A stretch of DNA of 64,000 nt from assembly GCA_012934845.2 (NCBI GenBank), contig WNNJ02002709.1, forward strand, positions 41,859-105,858. Direction: 5' to 3'. The notes beneath the pieces are model-generated. The model made no database searches, was not told the origin of the DNA, and worked only from the letters and a program-made list of their open reading frames with translations. The stretch is from Pomphorhynchus laevis. Lineage: Eukaryota > Acanthocephala > Palaeacanthocephala > Echinorhynchida > Pomphorhynchidae. Position numbers and translations under genes: made by a program. Below are positions 20,491 to 31,639 of this stretch, piece by piece; the stretch's first letter is position 1; every line of letters starts with the position of its first letter.

Positions 20491-23400
20491 CCTCACGAAC
20501 CTCCACGATCTTTCAACTCATAACCTTCACCAACCTCCACGATCTTTCCACTCATAATCTTTCCGCACATCGCTTGGCACCATCTATATTATCTCTATCA
20601 TATGTCTCCCGCCGTCAAACCCAATCCCTCCAAATCCTCAACTGACAGCTCCCCTATCGTGATCTCACCCACTCACGTCACTCATCCTTCTTTACGGAAA
20701 CGCTTTCTTTCTCGAGATCGTTGAGTCATCGTCACTAATATCACTCTTCCGCCTCCTTATCTTCGCAAGCACTCTCGACCACGTTGTTTCCATCGTCAGA
20801 TCCAACCTCTCGTATCTTGTTCCTGCGGATAAACCATCCTTTTTCAACAACATCTCCCCTGTGGCATTCATCCGCCTAAACAAATCTCAATCTAATCCTT
20901 CTCAACCCCTCTCCTGAAAATTGTTTTCAAGCATCGCTCTCACGCGTCCACTATACTCTTCTAACGATTTACACGCATGACATCTTCAACCACTCGCATT
21001 TTCCCAGATCGCACCCCACCCGAAATCGCTCAACACTCTAATGCCCGCATCAAAAAACGCCGAAGCGGGAAAACGGTGAAACATCTCTCTTCATCCGAAA
21101 CATCGACAAACAATTTCAAGTTGTACACACGCGCCCCGAAATTCGATGGCACTCCATATCCCCAATGTGTCTTCTCCGCTAGCCCCTTTCACCACCACAC
21201 AGGGTTTCCGCCTCGGCCTCCTCAACAATAGATCTATTCTCCATAAATTCTATCTTAGCCTTAACCTATTCACCAAGCAATCCATCGATCTCTTCTGCCT
21301 CACCGAATCATGGCACTCCGATTCCGACGAAATTACCATTCGCTGGTTGCTCTCTGCCGGTTGCTTACTAGTCGAATCCGCCCGTCCGTCCTGATTTATT
21401 AGCTCCTGCCTCCTTATTTTTACAGAACTCGCTAACCTTCTTTCCCACTGTTCTTTGTCCTCCATCCCTTCACTCATTCTTGGCAACTTCAATATCCGCC
21501 TCGACCGCTCCTCTTCCACTGATTCAATACGGTTCATCAACATTCCATCCAACTACAATTACAAACTCATCTCCACTGCCCCACACATATCCTTGGCAGG
21601 GTACTCGACATCATAGCTTTCTCCAATCGTTTTGCTGTCTACACCTCACTGTCCATCTCCAATCCTGGTCTATCCGATCACTTTCCCGTCACCCTTGGTC
21701 TCACTTCAAACCACTCCCCACTTCAACACCTAACATCCTACGTCGCACTTGGAGAAATCTTGACAACTACCTTCTCCGCTCCGCTTTACTCAAATCGTCT
21801 ATATCATATCCCACAATAACATATTCCTCTCCTCATGATGTGCCTTTCTTTTCGACTTTGCGATCTTCTCTTGTCATTCAAGCCTCACCCTCACAGTCGC
21901 TTGCACCGTTCCCCATAGTTTGACATCCAATGCCTGCTCTCAAAGCGTCGACTCGGTCATGCTTTTCGAGTCCATCACCGCTTTCTCAAACGTGATATCC
22001 GCTCGCTCACTCCGTCTCTCTGTGATTCCTATCTTGCTCTTCGGCGATCTCATCTCCACAAACTAGGTGTCAAATGCAATTCCTTCTAGCAGCATAAAAT
22101 AAACATTTCATTCAACTCAAAGTCTCTCTGCCATACTTTTAACTCAATCCTTTCTCGCTCCTTTTTGTCTTGTAACATTAATCCCCATTATTATTCGTCA
22201 TTTCTCCAGACCAAAGTATCCACGTTGCTTTCTCACAACTCCGTCTCCATTCCATCTCAATGTTACTCGTATCGCCTCATCATCCCGTAACTCTTTCATC
22301 TTCTACCTGTCTCATCTGCCGAAGTATCATCTGTTCTTATGACTTTGCCCAACAAAACCTCACCTGCCGATCCCTTGCCTACCCACATACTTAAATCCAT
22401 ATGTTCATCGATATCCCCTTTTCTCACCACCTTGTTTAACTCGTCCATCCGCAGTCGTTTCTTCCCTTTACACTGGAAATCTGCCATCGTTCATCATTCA
22501 AATTCATCATTAATCCGCCACCGTCACTAATCTGTTAATGTCCATCATTCAAATAAATCATCCTCTCCTTTCATCCCGATTATCTGCGGGTCCCACGAGG
22601 GTCAGTCCTAGGTCCCCTGCTTTTCTCTCTTCTGCTTGATGATCTCTCTCCGTTTATCAAACCTTAATCCTTTAACGTAATGAAATACGCCGATGACATC
22701 CTCATCTAAGCTCATGCACCCGCCCATCGCATACACGATATCGCAATTTCTGCCTCCAACTGTCTTTCTTCTATCTACAAATGATCTTCCGTCTTCGTCT
22801 TGTTCTAAACCCAAAGAAGTCAAAAATAATGTGGACCCTCCCCCGTCAACCTAACATATCCCCTCCCACTGTATATTTTGCCTCATTAATCATCCCCATA
22901 GTCCATAATCTCACTTTCATAGGATTCCATTTCGATGATCACCTTTTCCTTTAACCCTTCGTCCACGACAAGGTCCACTTGTCTAACTTAATTCTCCGTG
23001 ACAACAGCCGTATCCGTTCCCTTATCGATTCCCGTTCCTGTATGTCTCTTCTTTCATCGCTTCTTTCCTCTAAAATCGATTACTGCCTCACCCTTTTCGC
23101 CAATTCCCAATTCCCAAAATCCATAATCACACCCCTACAATGAATCATCAACTCCGTCGTTTGAGTGCTCCTACGTCTCCGTCGCTTTGACCACACATTC
23201 GCATATCTTGCCCAAATCTCCTGGCCCACCATTCACATCCGCATACAACTCCGCCTTCTTCTCGTAGCTTTTCGTATCATCACTATCGGCTCTCCATCGT
23301 TCATCAACCTCCCTTTCTCAGACGACACTTGCCCCACCTCTCTATCGCTGTGTTCAAGTAATCTCTCTTACTCTACTTTCCCAATTACTCTAACAACTAC

Positions 23401-23590
23401 GGTCTTTGATCCTTCCTTGTCGCCGCCCACTGGCCTGGAATCAGCTCCCTCTTTACGTTTGCCGCGCTCCCTCTTTTATTACAATCAAATACCGCCTCCG
23501 TACCTACCTTCTCGACACATGATTTAGATTTTTTGTGGTCATGTAAGCGTGCGCCGGAACGCATTTGCCACGTATAAAATAAATATTGTT
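20491..23590 (+). pseudogene. CR1/L2-like LINE (family 2), decayed
   Basis: 5'-truncated copy. ORF1 remnant: 20600-21140 ('RKRFLSRDR', 'TRIFPDRTPPEIAQ', 'RIKKRR'). ORF2 endonuclease: 21146 onward ('LGLLNNRSILHK', 'CLTESWHSDSDEITIRW'). RT pieces: 22339 on ('NKTSPADPLPTHILKSICS', 'YADDILI' near 22692) and C-terminal part to 23527. It ends at the shared hairpin and 'gcatttgccacgtataaaat' near 23575. Many stops and frame changes, so long dead. GC content is higher than in family 1. Related copies: 40745-42400, 44792-47345, 48600-50670, 50690-51360. Confidence 0.82.
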
Positions 23591-23602
23591 TTATACAATT
23601 CA

Positions 23603-23905
23603 TGATTTATTGTGGAAGAGGACCGATATAAAGATAGGACGAACTGATTATGGGACAAATGGTCGAAACGGCGAAGACACAAGATGACACGAGCGGCAGA
23701 GTTTATTATCCGTTGGAGAGGTAAAAATAAAGCCTACGAATGCGAAGGCGGTCACAAAAAATGTTTGAGGGAAAGGAAATTGTCGAAGTGAAAACCTAAG
23801 ACAATCATATTGTCAATGATTGGGATAATGATCGGATTAAAAGATTAAATATGTGGAGTTGTTTCGAGGTGATAAGAGATGAAAAAATCAATCCCGAATC
23901 GCGGT
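23603..23905 (-). mobile_element. LINE fragment (family 3), minus strand
   Basis: Reverse-strand RT C-terminal sequence; 'gagggaaaggaaattgtcga' (23770-23789) is the same sequence that flanks the LTR element insertion at 37369. Both ends are truncated. Confidence 0.6.
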
Positions 23906-25524
23906 TTCCCTATGGATATTCTGATATATTTATATAATTTGATAATTGTATTATTTTGATACTTGTAAAGTTACAAGTTCTCATCATTTGAACCGATATA
24001 AGAAGTTCTTAGATGCAGTCTACAAATCAAGTAACTCAATGTGTCGCGATCATCAGTAATCGCAAAACAAAGACCCATTTTTGGATAACGTGTGATGATT
24101 CGCAACAATTTTTGAGATTTGCTTTCTTCACCTGTACCAAAATATATTCATAGAGTTCAGCCTGAAAACTTTAATAAGAAGGTATAGCTAAGAAACTTCA
24201 AAATATGTCGAATTCACCTCAATTTGCTTCCAGCAATACAAAGAGCAGCGTTACGTCGAGGTTTTTATGAATGATAGAACTCCTAATTTTATTTTTAGGG
24301 CTAGATCGATTTTTTAATTCTATTTTATGTTTTGATGAGCAGACTAAACAGCCTTAGAGCTTTGTCTTGTAAATTAATAATAACAGGAAGCCAGCTAGAT
24401 AAGATCATCTACAAACAACAGAGATGGTATTCTAATGGAAATGAAGACGCTATAATACAGAAAATACCATCACAATATTTTGTTCATGTAAACAAAATAT
24501 CGAGTTCAAAATAAGCCTTGTTCATGTAAACAATGAACATAAGTAGATACAAAGAACCTTGTCGATGATTATGGCAAATTACGACAAACAATATGACTTC
24601 CTGCCAGAAGACACATAAAAGTACTTTTTCGCAAAGTGCAACAAATAACCGAGAATATTGCGGTCTTTATATTTCTTTAGCACCTCCCACAAGTTCGTGT
24701 CATCTGGTAATTAGCTTAAGGATTTAGTTTTTACATTCATGTGGTCTGTTGAAAACAAATAAACTTTGGAAAACAGGCAAAAAATATTGTATTTTATTTA
24801 GTTCAAATGTCCGATGATCAATGGTCGGAATTATATTCATGAATGAACTATCATTTTAGTTGATCATTAAAAATTAATAAATATCATGACTGTTCTTCAT
24901 TTTTAATTTACTTGATCGAATTAATAAATTATAAATAAATAATACAAAGCTTAGCGAAATATCAAATAATACAATATTAATATTAAAACAATTATTAATA
25001 TGATATTAACTAATAAATATCCTGACTGCTCTTCAATTTTAATTTACTTAATCAACTCTTACGATACTCTAAGCAGATTCATTCATAAAGCGTAAAAAAC
25101 ATTTGACGACTATAAAAGGAAAGTAGACAAAAGATTTTTTAAATCTTAAACCAACACAATAAATAATTATTAAAATGTAAGTCAAACTATTCAGTCTTAT
25201 TAAGATGTCTTCGAAATAGCAACACGTGAGGCTCTAAACATGAAGAACACAATGAAAACTAAAACATTAAAAATATTAAAAACGAAATAATTTTTAAATT
25301 ATAATAAAAGTGATAAAATTATTATAAAAAAAGAAATAATTTTAAGTAAGCGATACCAGAATATTGTAAAAAGAATATAATTAATAACGTATATTTAACA
25401 ATTAATGGTATATTCTGATAGATAAACGCAAATTTTCTCTCTACAAGTTTTAACATCATCTGCTTAATTTTGCAAACTCGTTAAAATCAGATATATAGAC
25501 GTAAACTGATTTGAGGACTTAAAA
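23906..25524. other. Intergenic, one weak open frame
   Basis: AT-rich. The frame 24332-24514 (60 codons, 'MMSRLNSLRALSCKLIITG' then 'QQRWYSN') looks like a mitochondrial targeting presequence with a cleavage site after the Arg, and could be a first exon, but nothing downstream supports a gene. 'ttgttcatgtaaaca' occurs twice (24480 and 24519). The rest holds nothing I can name. Confidence 0.35.
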
Positions 25525-28090
25525 ATAATTTATTTAAAGTGGCAAATGCGTGCAGGCTGCACGCTTACAAGTCCGCTAACTAACAAAAAAACATCAAAAG
25601 TCATATAGATAAATTTATTAAATTGTTTAAATGGGATCGGATTTGGCGTTTAAAACACGGCATTGAGATTGATTGGCGTATATGAATGGACAGATGGTTC
25701 TACGAGAGAAGCAGCCATCAGGAAGGAACATAGTCCAAAGGAGGTAGAGTAGTTTGGGACATGTAAAAGAAGGGAATTACAGGAACACAAAGAACAGTAA
25801 TCAGGACGAGAATTATCAAGAAAAGGAAGGTTGAGAAATGAAGGGGTATGAACAGTTACAAGGCGGAAAGCAATGAGAAGAAGACGAATTTGAACACGAA
25901 AATAAATGGGAGGCAAATCGAGAGAAGCAAGATGGTAAGATGTATGATCAAAACGACGAAGACGGAGGATAATTCGGACGGCTGCGTTGACGATGCGTTA
26001 TAGGGGAAGAAGAGTGGATTTAGGTGAGTTGGAAAATAGACTAAGACAATAATCGAGTCTTCAGAAAAGAAGAGAAGATATGAGAGTCATACAAGAAGAG
26101 AAATCGATCAATCTACGAATTTGACGGAGGTTGCGGAGTATCAAGGTAGATGAACGTACTTTATCTCTAACGAAAGGTTTAAGTAAAAGTCGGATGTCGA
26201 AATGGATACCTAAGAAAAAGAGATTGTCAACGATAGGTAGAACTGTAGAATTTAATTATACGGAGGGAGGTTCGAAGCCGAGGCGTCGAGGTAGGATTCA
26301 CATAATTTTGGATTTATTAGGATTCTGAGTAAGACGAATAGAAGAAAAATGATTGAAAATTGAGGCAAGACAGTTGGAAGCAGAAACACTAAGATCATGA
26401 ATACGATAAACAGGTGCATGAGCATAGATGAGAATGTCATCATCATATTGCATAACATGGAAGTTAAATTTATGAGAAATCGAAGACAAGTCACCGAGAA
26501 GATAGAAAAGCAAAGGACCTAATACGAAGCACTGGGGAACACTGGACGGGATGGAAGAAGGATGGGAAAGAGAAGAGTTAGAACAAATGCGAAAAGTACG
26601 GTTTAATAGATATGAAGAAAACCAAACTGCAGTAGGTAAAGAGAAGCCATAATCATGACGAATACGATGAAGAAGAATCTAGTAATCGACGACGTCAAAA
26701 GCAGATGATAGATCAAGAAAAACTATGACACTACATAATTTTTGATCGCGCACGAGATGAGTAAGTCGTTAGAAACTCTAAGACAGGCAATTTCAGTAGA
26801 ATGATTAGAGAGAAAAGCAGCTTGGAAGGGAGGGAACAAGTTGGAGAAAAATAGATATGCATTAATTTGCTTGAGAACAAGACGCTCGAGGAGTTTAGAG
26901 ATAATTGGGAGAAGTGAGATAGGACGGTATGAAGATGGTAGTGAGGATTCGAGAAATTGCTTTTTGAGAAGACGAACAGTGATGCATTTCCAGTTGGAAG
27001 GAGATGTGCGGCTGCGAATAGACAAATCGAACAATGTGGTTAGGAAGGATGATATAGATGAGCAGATATTTTCAAGCAAGTGAGTGGGAATTGGGTTAGA
27101 AGGAGAGATTTTATTAGGTAATGACATAAGAAAAGATGAAACTTCATGAGATGAAACGGGAAGGTGTAATAGCTCTGGGAGGGAAGTATTTAAAGAGAAG
27201 ATAATATATAAGGGATATACGGGTAGAAGGGAAAATAATTAGATAGCCTAGATCGTAGATAAGAAAATCCATCAGGATTTATGTTACAAGGGTAGGTGAT
27301 CATGAAAGAATTGAGTTTACGATTTTCCACTAAGATTTACACTTTGAAGAATACTCGAGTTGATTACGCCAACAGAAAGCACGTTTAGTTCGCATAAGAA
27401 TGAGCTGGTAACGGCGGAGAGATAGATAGAAAGCAGGGAGATTTGAAATGAGTTTGGAGGACGTTTAAGAAAGCGATACAACACACGAAAAGAGTGACAG
27501 AGTCGAAGCTTAGAAAAACTAGTCGGAATTAGACCAATGAGCAAGGCAAAAGCGTCGTAAACGTATGTGATTACAGAAGGTGATTGAGGATAGTCGTAAG
27601 TTCAGAATCAAACAGAATGCAGAGATCATCGGGAGAAAGATAGTTAAGTGGAAGTGAAAAGAGTGAAGCATTGAGTTAGGCATCAAAGAGAATAGGGATA
27701 TCGAGAAGTTTCCAGGGTCGACTTGGAGTAGCTAATGTTGGAGGCAGAGAAGGAGGATGGGTACGAGTAAGAGTAAGAGTGACAAAGAAAATATCGGACA
27801 AACCAGAATCAATAATTGACAAAGAGGTATAGTAATTGAAACAGTTGGGAACAGCAATGATGTCGAGAGCACCGTCGAGAATATGAGTTGGGCTTGTTAA
27901 AATTAATTCATAGTTAAAATCAGCAAAAAGATTAGTTAAAGTGATAGAGTCAGCCGGGCGATCAAGACGAATGTTAAAGCCATCGAGAACAGAAGAAGGA
28001 GTATAAGACAATGAACAGTGAGAATAAATATCTGCAAGGTCGTTAAAGAACATACGTGAGGGGACAGCTGAGCCTAAAACGGTATACAAT
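25525..28090 (-). pseudogene. CR1/L2-like LINE (family 1), 5'-truncated
   Basis: On the minus strand it starts inside the endonuclease (28089: 'SAVPSRMFFNDLADIYSHCS', 'LDGFNIRLDRPADS'), continues through RT ('NKISPSNPIPTHLL', 'SSYRPISLLPIISKLLERLV' and a catalytic 'MQYDDDILIY') and ends with the conserved hairpin 'gtaagcgtgcagcctgcacgc' region at 25544-25565. The catalytic box reads YDDD instead of YADD, and the frame is broken in several places. Dead copy, moderately old. Confidence 0.85.
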
Positions 28091-28416
28091 CACAAGTAAA
28101 TACAAATAATGTATCGAGACTAACGGTTATAATAAATAAACCTTTTCATTTCAATCGTTCATCGAAGTATTCTTTTGTCTTTTATTTAACTTAAGAATAT
28201 CAGCAAATATATCGTTAATAATTTGAAAATAAAAATGATCAATTTAAAAAATTTAAAAATTTTCCTAATAATTTTAAAGGAACAAAGAAAGTAATTTATT
28301 TCCCAAAAACAATATATTTCGATGGCTACTATCATCATTATCAGTTTTTACAAGTTCTACAAATCACAAATAATATGACTATTTAATTAATAATTATTGA
28401 TTAATAACTATTAATA
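28091..28416. other. AT-rich spacer
   Basis: No coding sequence or named repeat seen. It separates the truncated LINE from a PLE fragment that begins in a TATA-rich run at 28420. Confidence 0.45.
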
Positions 28417-29470
28417 ATATATATTCGATGTATATATATTGGATGACACAAAGTTGTCATCCAAAAGCAACAAAGCGCAACCTGGTGATGAATAAAGCTC
28501 AACGGATCATTGAACTGTGCAGTACCAAAGATAAACAAATTGAGAATATGCATAAGCTACTGAACTATCTAATTGGTAGAGGTTATACACGCAGATGGAT
28601 TGCAAATATCATAAAATCCGCCATCAATATGGCAGTGAAGAAGCCACGTGCAGAGATTCCAATGACAACTATTGTGACTGATTATTGTCCTACATTTGAT
28701 CATCTGCAGCATGACGTATTGCAAGCTGTGGAAAGGGCAAATCTCCGTTATGGCTCAAAGATAAAGAAACCGCGGGTATTCTTTTAAATGAAAAGAACTG
28801 TTGCCTCAACTATTGTGCGCAGCAAATTAAAGAAAGTCATTGACTCACACAAACATTACACCTCTCAGTGCAAAAATAAAAGATGTAAATGTTGTAAGGA
28901 CATTGATAGCAGGAGAGAGCGTAAAAAGTAGCACAACTTATATGAAATATCATTTAGGTAAATCGGCTAACTGTAAAACTGCAGGAGGTGTTTATTTCGC
29001 TCAATGTCGAGAATGTGCAGCTCAGTATGTCGGAGAGACAAAGCATCCCTTAAAAGACAGGCTGACTAAAAGACGTCACCATATAAAAATTGGGATGAAG
29101 GCTGATGGTGCAGCATCTCATACAATCACTGAAGGAAGTGAACACACCTTCACGTATAAATTGCTTGACGTAGACACTAATGACTTTAAGAGAAGACAGA
29201 TAGAGCAACGTTGGATAGGAAGACTACATACTGATCAACCTCCAGGCGTTAATACAGATAAGCACATTTTTCGCTGGTGGGATGTGCCTTGAAAAAGTAT
29301 TTTGACATTTAGTGATCTTTATTTTGTTTAAATGTGGTTATTGCACAGACCAATGTATTTCTATTGTGTTGTAGATTGCATACTGAAGAATACCCCTCGG
29401 GGTTGAAACGTTTAAAAGACAAAAGCATTCTTGCTTTTCGCTGGACTTGAATTTATTCATATTTACATTA
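28417..29470 (+). pseudogene. Canonical PLE, C-terminal part with GIY-YIG
   Basis: 28428-28787 matches the linker after the RT of Penelope-like proteins ('LCSTKDKQIENMHKLLNYLI'). It is followed by a Cys-rich stretch ('CKNKRCKCCKDI' near 28866). Then comes a GIY-YIG endonuclease at 28890-29290: 'GGVYFAQCRECAAQYVGET' and 'RQIEQRWIGRLHTDQ'. The endonuclease is C-terminal, the ordinary PLE order. The 5' end is truncated in a TATA run. The 3' region ends near 29470 after 'actgaagaatacccctcggg' and GAAACG (29388-29414). About one frame break within the region shown. Confidence 0.8.
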
Positions 29471-29489
29471 TATATATGTAAGAACTTGT

Positions 29490-30545
29490 GCACTTGTTCA
29501 CAAGCAATTCTTACAATATTGTTTAAAACGGAACATTACACCGAAGGGGCTACAAATAACTAAACACGCGGAAATCAACAGTACGCTAGTAGATGAACGT
29601 TATTTGAAAACATTCAAACGAAAATGGCAAGCCATATTAAACATAGCCGAGGTCGAATGTATAAAACTACTTAAAATGTTTTACGGCCAAATCGTCAATA
29701 ATGTCAGAGGCCCTATCGATGAGCAATACTACAATACTCTAGTGAAAAATAAATGCAAAAAACTTTCTTGGTGGCTCGGGACAAATGTTACGAGCGACAA
29801 ATTTAAGAGACAAGCAATCATTAAACACCGACGGTTCAATCATATAAGATTTCAGCCCAATAATGAGATTACGGATAATAGTATAGTTAATCTATCAGAA
29901 CTTCAAGTCACTGACGCACAACGTAAAGTTCTCTCACTTGGTTTGAAATTCACCCCAACTCCTACGGAATTTAATCGCATGCAATTACTAAATAACCTAC
30001 GATCGATGACACGTGGTATATTTGCACCATTAGAAGATGAATCGCTTAGAAATGTTGGTCGTAAGATGCTTCTAAAGAACAATTTGATCCAAAAATATGT
30101 CGGCATGCATCCAAACACACACGAAATGCAACATCTCGTTTGAATCAAAGAAAGCAATTGAAGAGCTAGCTAAGAATAGAGATGTTGTAATAAGGCCTGC
30201 GGATAAAGGAGGTAAAGTTGTAATCTGGGACCGTAAAATGTACATTTCCGAAGGTATTCGACAAGTAGGAACCGACTCCTACAAAAAAATAACCGTGAAA
30301 GAAAATGTGAACATTATCAAAAATGTTACAAACATGATTTCGAAGCATTTCTAAAAGGAAGAATGTCGAAGAATCCTAGTTGACAAGCCAAACCCAGGAC
30401 ATATGTACCTGCTGCCTAAAATACATAAGCAAAAAACGCCATGCCCAGGCAGACCAATTGTCAATAATAAAGGGACAGCCGCAGAAAAGTTGGCAAAAAA
30501 CATACACAAAATCCTTCATCTAGAAGGATATATATAATGTCTAGA
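29490..30545 (+). pseudogene. Canonical PLE, N-terminal part
   Basis: Open stretches 29604-30143 and 30097-30354, then sequence to about 30540, match the N-terminal region of PLE proteins: 'VIRPADKGGKVVIWDR' (typical K-G-G motif) and 'YLLPKIHKQKTPCPGRPIV' at the beginning of the RT fingers. It stops abruptly at a TATATA run near 30530, before the catalytic part, and continues into terminal-repeat sequence. A 3'-truncated PLE beside a 5'-truncated one suggests a complex insertion. Confidence 0.75.
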
Positions 30546-30943
30546 AGTGACATGGTGACTGAAAGTCGTGAATCGAAGTCCAGTCTATCAAGCAACACCA
30601 TTTAGTATAAATGCCGTATTTCGTAAGAAATCCTGGACCGTTGTTTACTCAGCACATCCGTGCACTACTATTATATATAAGGCAGCCGAAACGACTGATG
30701 GTAGTTCACCCTACTGATGAGTGCTGCCGGCTACCATCAGATCGTCTAGGAGTGATAAGAAAGTCTGCTCTGCATGTAATCGAACTCCGGTTTTTGGCAA
30801 AATTTACAATTATGAAACTGAAGCTTTTTAGCTCCCGGAGCACAGTTTTACACATTCTACGATTATATATATATATAATCATAAGAGTTTCGTTTAAATC
30901 GGTATTGCTCGAGATTGCGATTAGCAATTCTTTCCGTATATTT
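30546..30943 (+). mobile_element. PLE terminal repeats (family P)
   Basis: Contains 'gtctagaagtgacatggtga' (also at 19312), a TATATA target-like run at 30671, the structured module at 30681-30755, then 'gcagagcagac'-like and 'actccggtttttggcaaaat' sequence and another TATATA run near 30866. This is the layout of short terminal repeats, each bounded by TA microsatellite. Confidence 0.6.
30681..30755 (+). ncRNA. Hammerhead-like module, family P copy 3
   Basis: All hammerhead parts are present. Helix II pairs 30681-30686 with 30723-30728. GAAA is 30688-30691. Helix III pairs 30692-30704 with 30731-30744. CTGATGA is 30714-30720. The UC site is 30745-30746 (cut after 30746). Helix I pairs 30706-30713 with 30747-30755 with one bulged A. 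The linear order is II3'-GAAA-III5', I3'-CTGATGA-II5', III3'-UC-I5', the reverse of the usual cyclic order. Best-preserved copy of the family. Confidence 0.65.
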
Positions 30944-30989
30944 AAGTAAGTGTTCGAATCGAGCATATTCTTCAGTCTGCAAACTCTCG

Positions 30990-31063
30990 TCACTCCTAGA
31001 CGGTCATGTGATAGCGGCAGCCATCGTCAGTAAGATGAACTATCACACGCCGTTTCGGCTGCC
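30990..31063 (-). ncRNA. Hammerhead-like module, family P copy 4
   Basis: Reverse-strand partner of the module at 31357-31431, differing by one G in the linker between the helix II and helix III strands. CTGACGA, GAAA and GTC are kept. Confidence 0.6.
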
Positions 31064-31356
31064 TCTGTGACATTGTGAAAATGCATTTCCGACATCTAGC
31101 TTAAATTGTTGGTGGCGTTAGCTCTTAAATCCAACAATTTGCAATGCAATCTCGAGCAATACCGATTTAAACGAAACTCTTATGATTATATAGAAAGAAT
31201 TGATCCACTCAATCTCGGTTTCTTACAGTCAAGCATCCGAAAGTTTGATCCTCTGGTTGTTTATGATGGTCTGCATTGCAAATTGTTGGATTTAAGAGCT
31301 AACGCCACCAACAATTTAAGCTAGATGTCGGAAATGCATTTTCACAATGTCACAGA

Positions 31357-31431
31357 GGCAGCCGAAACGGCGTGTGATAGTTCATCTTACTGACGATGGC
31401 TGCCGGCTATCACATGACCGTCTAGGAGTGA
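31357..31431 (+). ncRNA. Hammerhead-like module, family P copy 5
   Basis: Helix II is GGCAGCC (31357-31363) with GGCTGCC (31398-31404). GAAA is 31364-31367. Helix III is 31368-31380 with 31407-31420. CTGACGA is 31390-31396. The UC site is 31421-31422. Helix I is 31382-31389 with 31423-31431. Compared with the 30681 copy, helix III changes on both strands (TGATGGTAG/CTACCATCA to TGTGATAG/CTATCACA, and CGA/TCG to CGG/CCG) and stays paired, which is strong evidence for an RNA structure. Confidence 0.65.
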
Positions 31432-31474
31432 CGAGAGTTTGCAGACTGAAGAATATGCTCGATTCGAACACTTA

Positions 31475-31475
<1 letters not shown>

Positions 31476-31551
<76 letters not shown>
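31476..31551. repeat. TA microsatellite
   Basis: About 38 uninterrupted TA units directly after the right arm of the inverted repeat. Such tracts are common PLE insertion targets. Confidence 0.97.
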
Positions 31552-31554
<3 letters not shown>

Positions 31555-31639
31555 TGTTTTCTTCATAAAGAGGCAAATTATATTTTATATATAGGCAAAT
31601 ATATTGCCTATATCATATACAGGCAAATTATATACATAT

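Larger units (their letters stand above)
30944..31477. repeat. Large inverted repeat, two PLE terminal repeats
   Basis: Arms 30944-31148 and 31272-31477, about 205 bp each, are almost perfect reverse complements around a 123-bp spacer. Each arm holds one family P module (30990-31063 minus, 31357-31431 plus). The near identity means a recent inversion-duplication or ongoing gene conversion. Confidence 0.85.

Noticed and set aside
24332-24514. Mitochondrial protein gene
   Set aside because: The N-terminus looks like a targeting sequence, yet there is no continuation, no clear splice donor and no family match, so it is only mentioned in the intergenic entry.
30681-30755. HDV-like ribozyme
   Set aside because: The crossed pairing GGCAGC/GCTGCC with TGATGGTAG/CTACCATCA recalls the HDV P1/P2 layout, and a CC/GG contact is possible, but there is no P4 and no catalytic C-containing joining segment, whereas CTGATGA, GAAA and GTC fit the hammerhead exactly.
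30681-30755. Ordinary cis-folding type II hammerhead
   Set aside because: Between GAAA and CTGATGA there are only about 22 bases, with no helix III hairpin plus UH plus helix I. The real partners lie downstream, so a normal monomer fold is not available.
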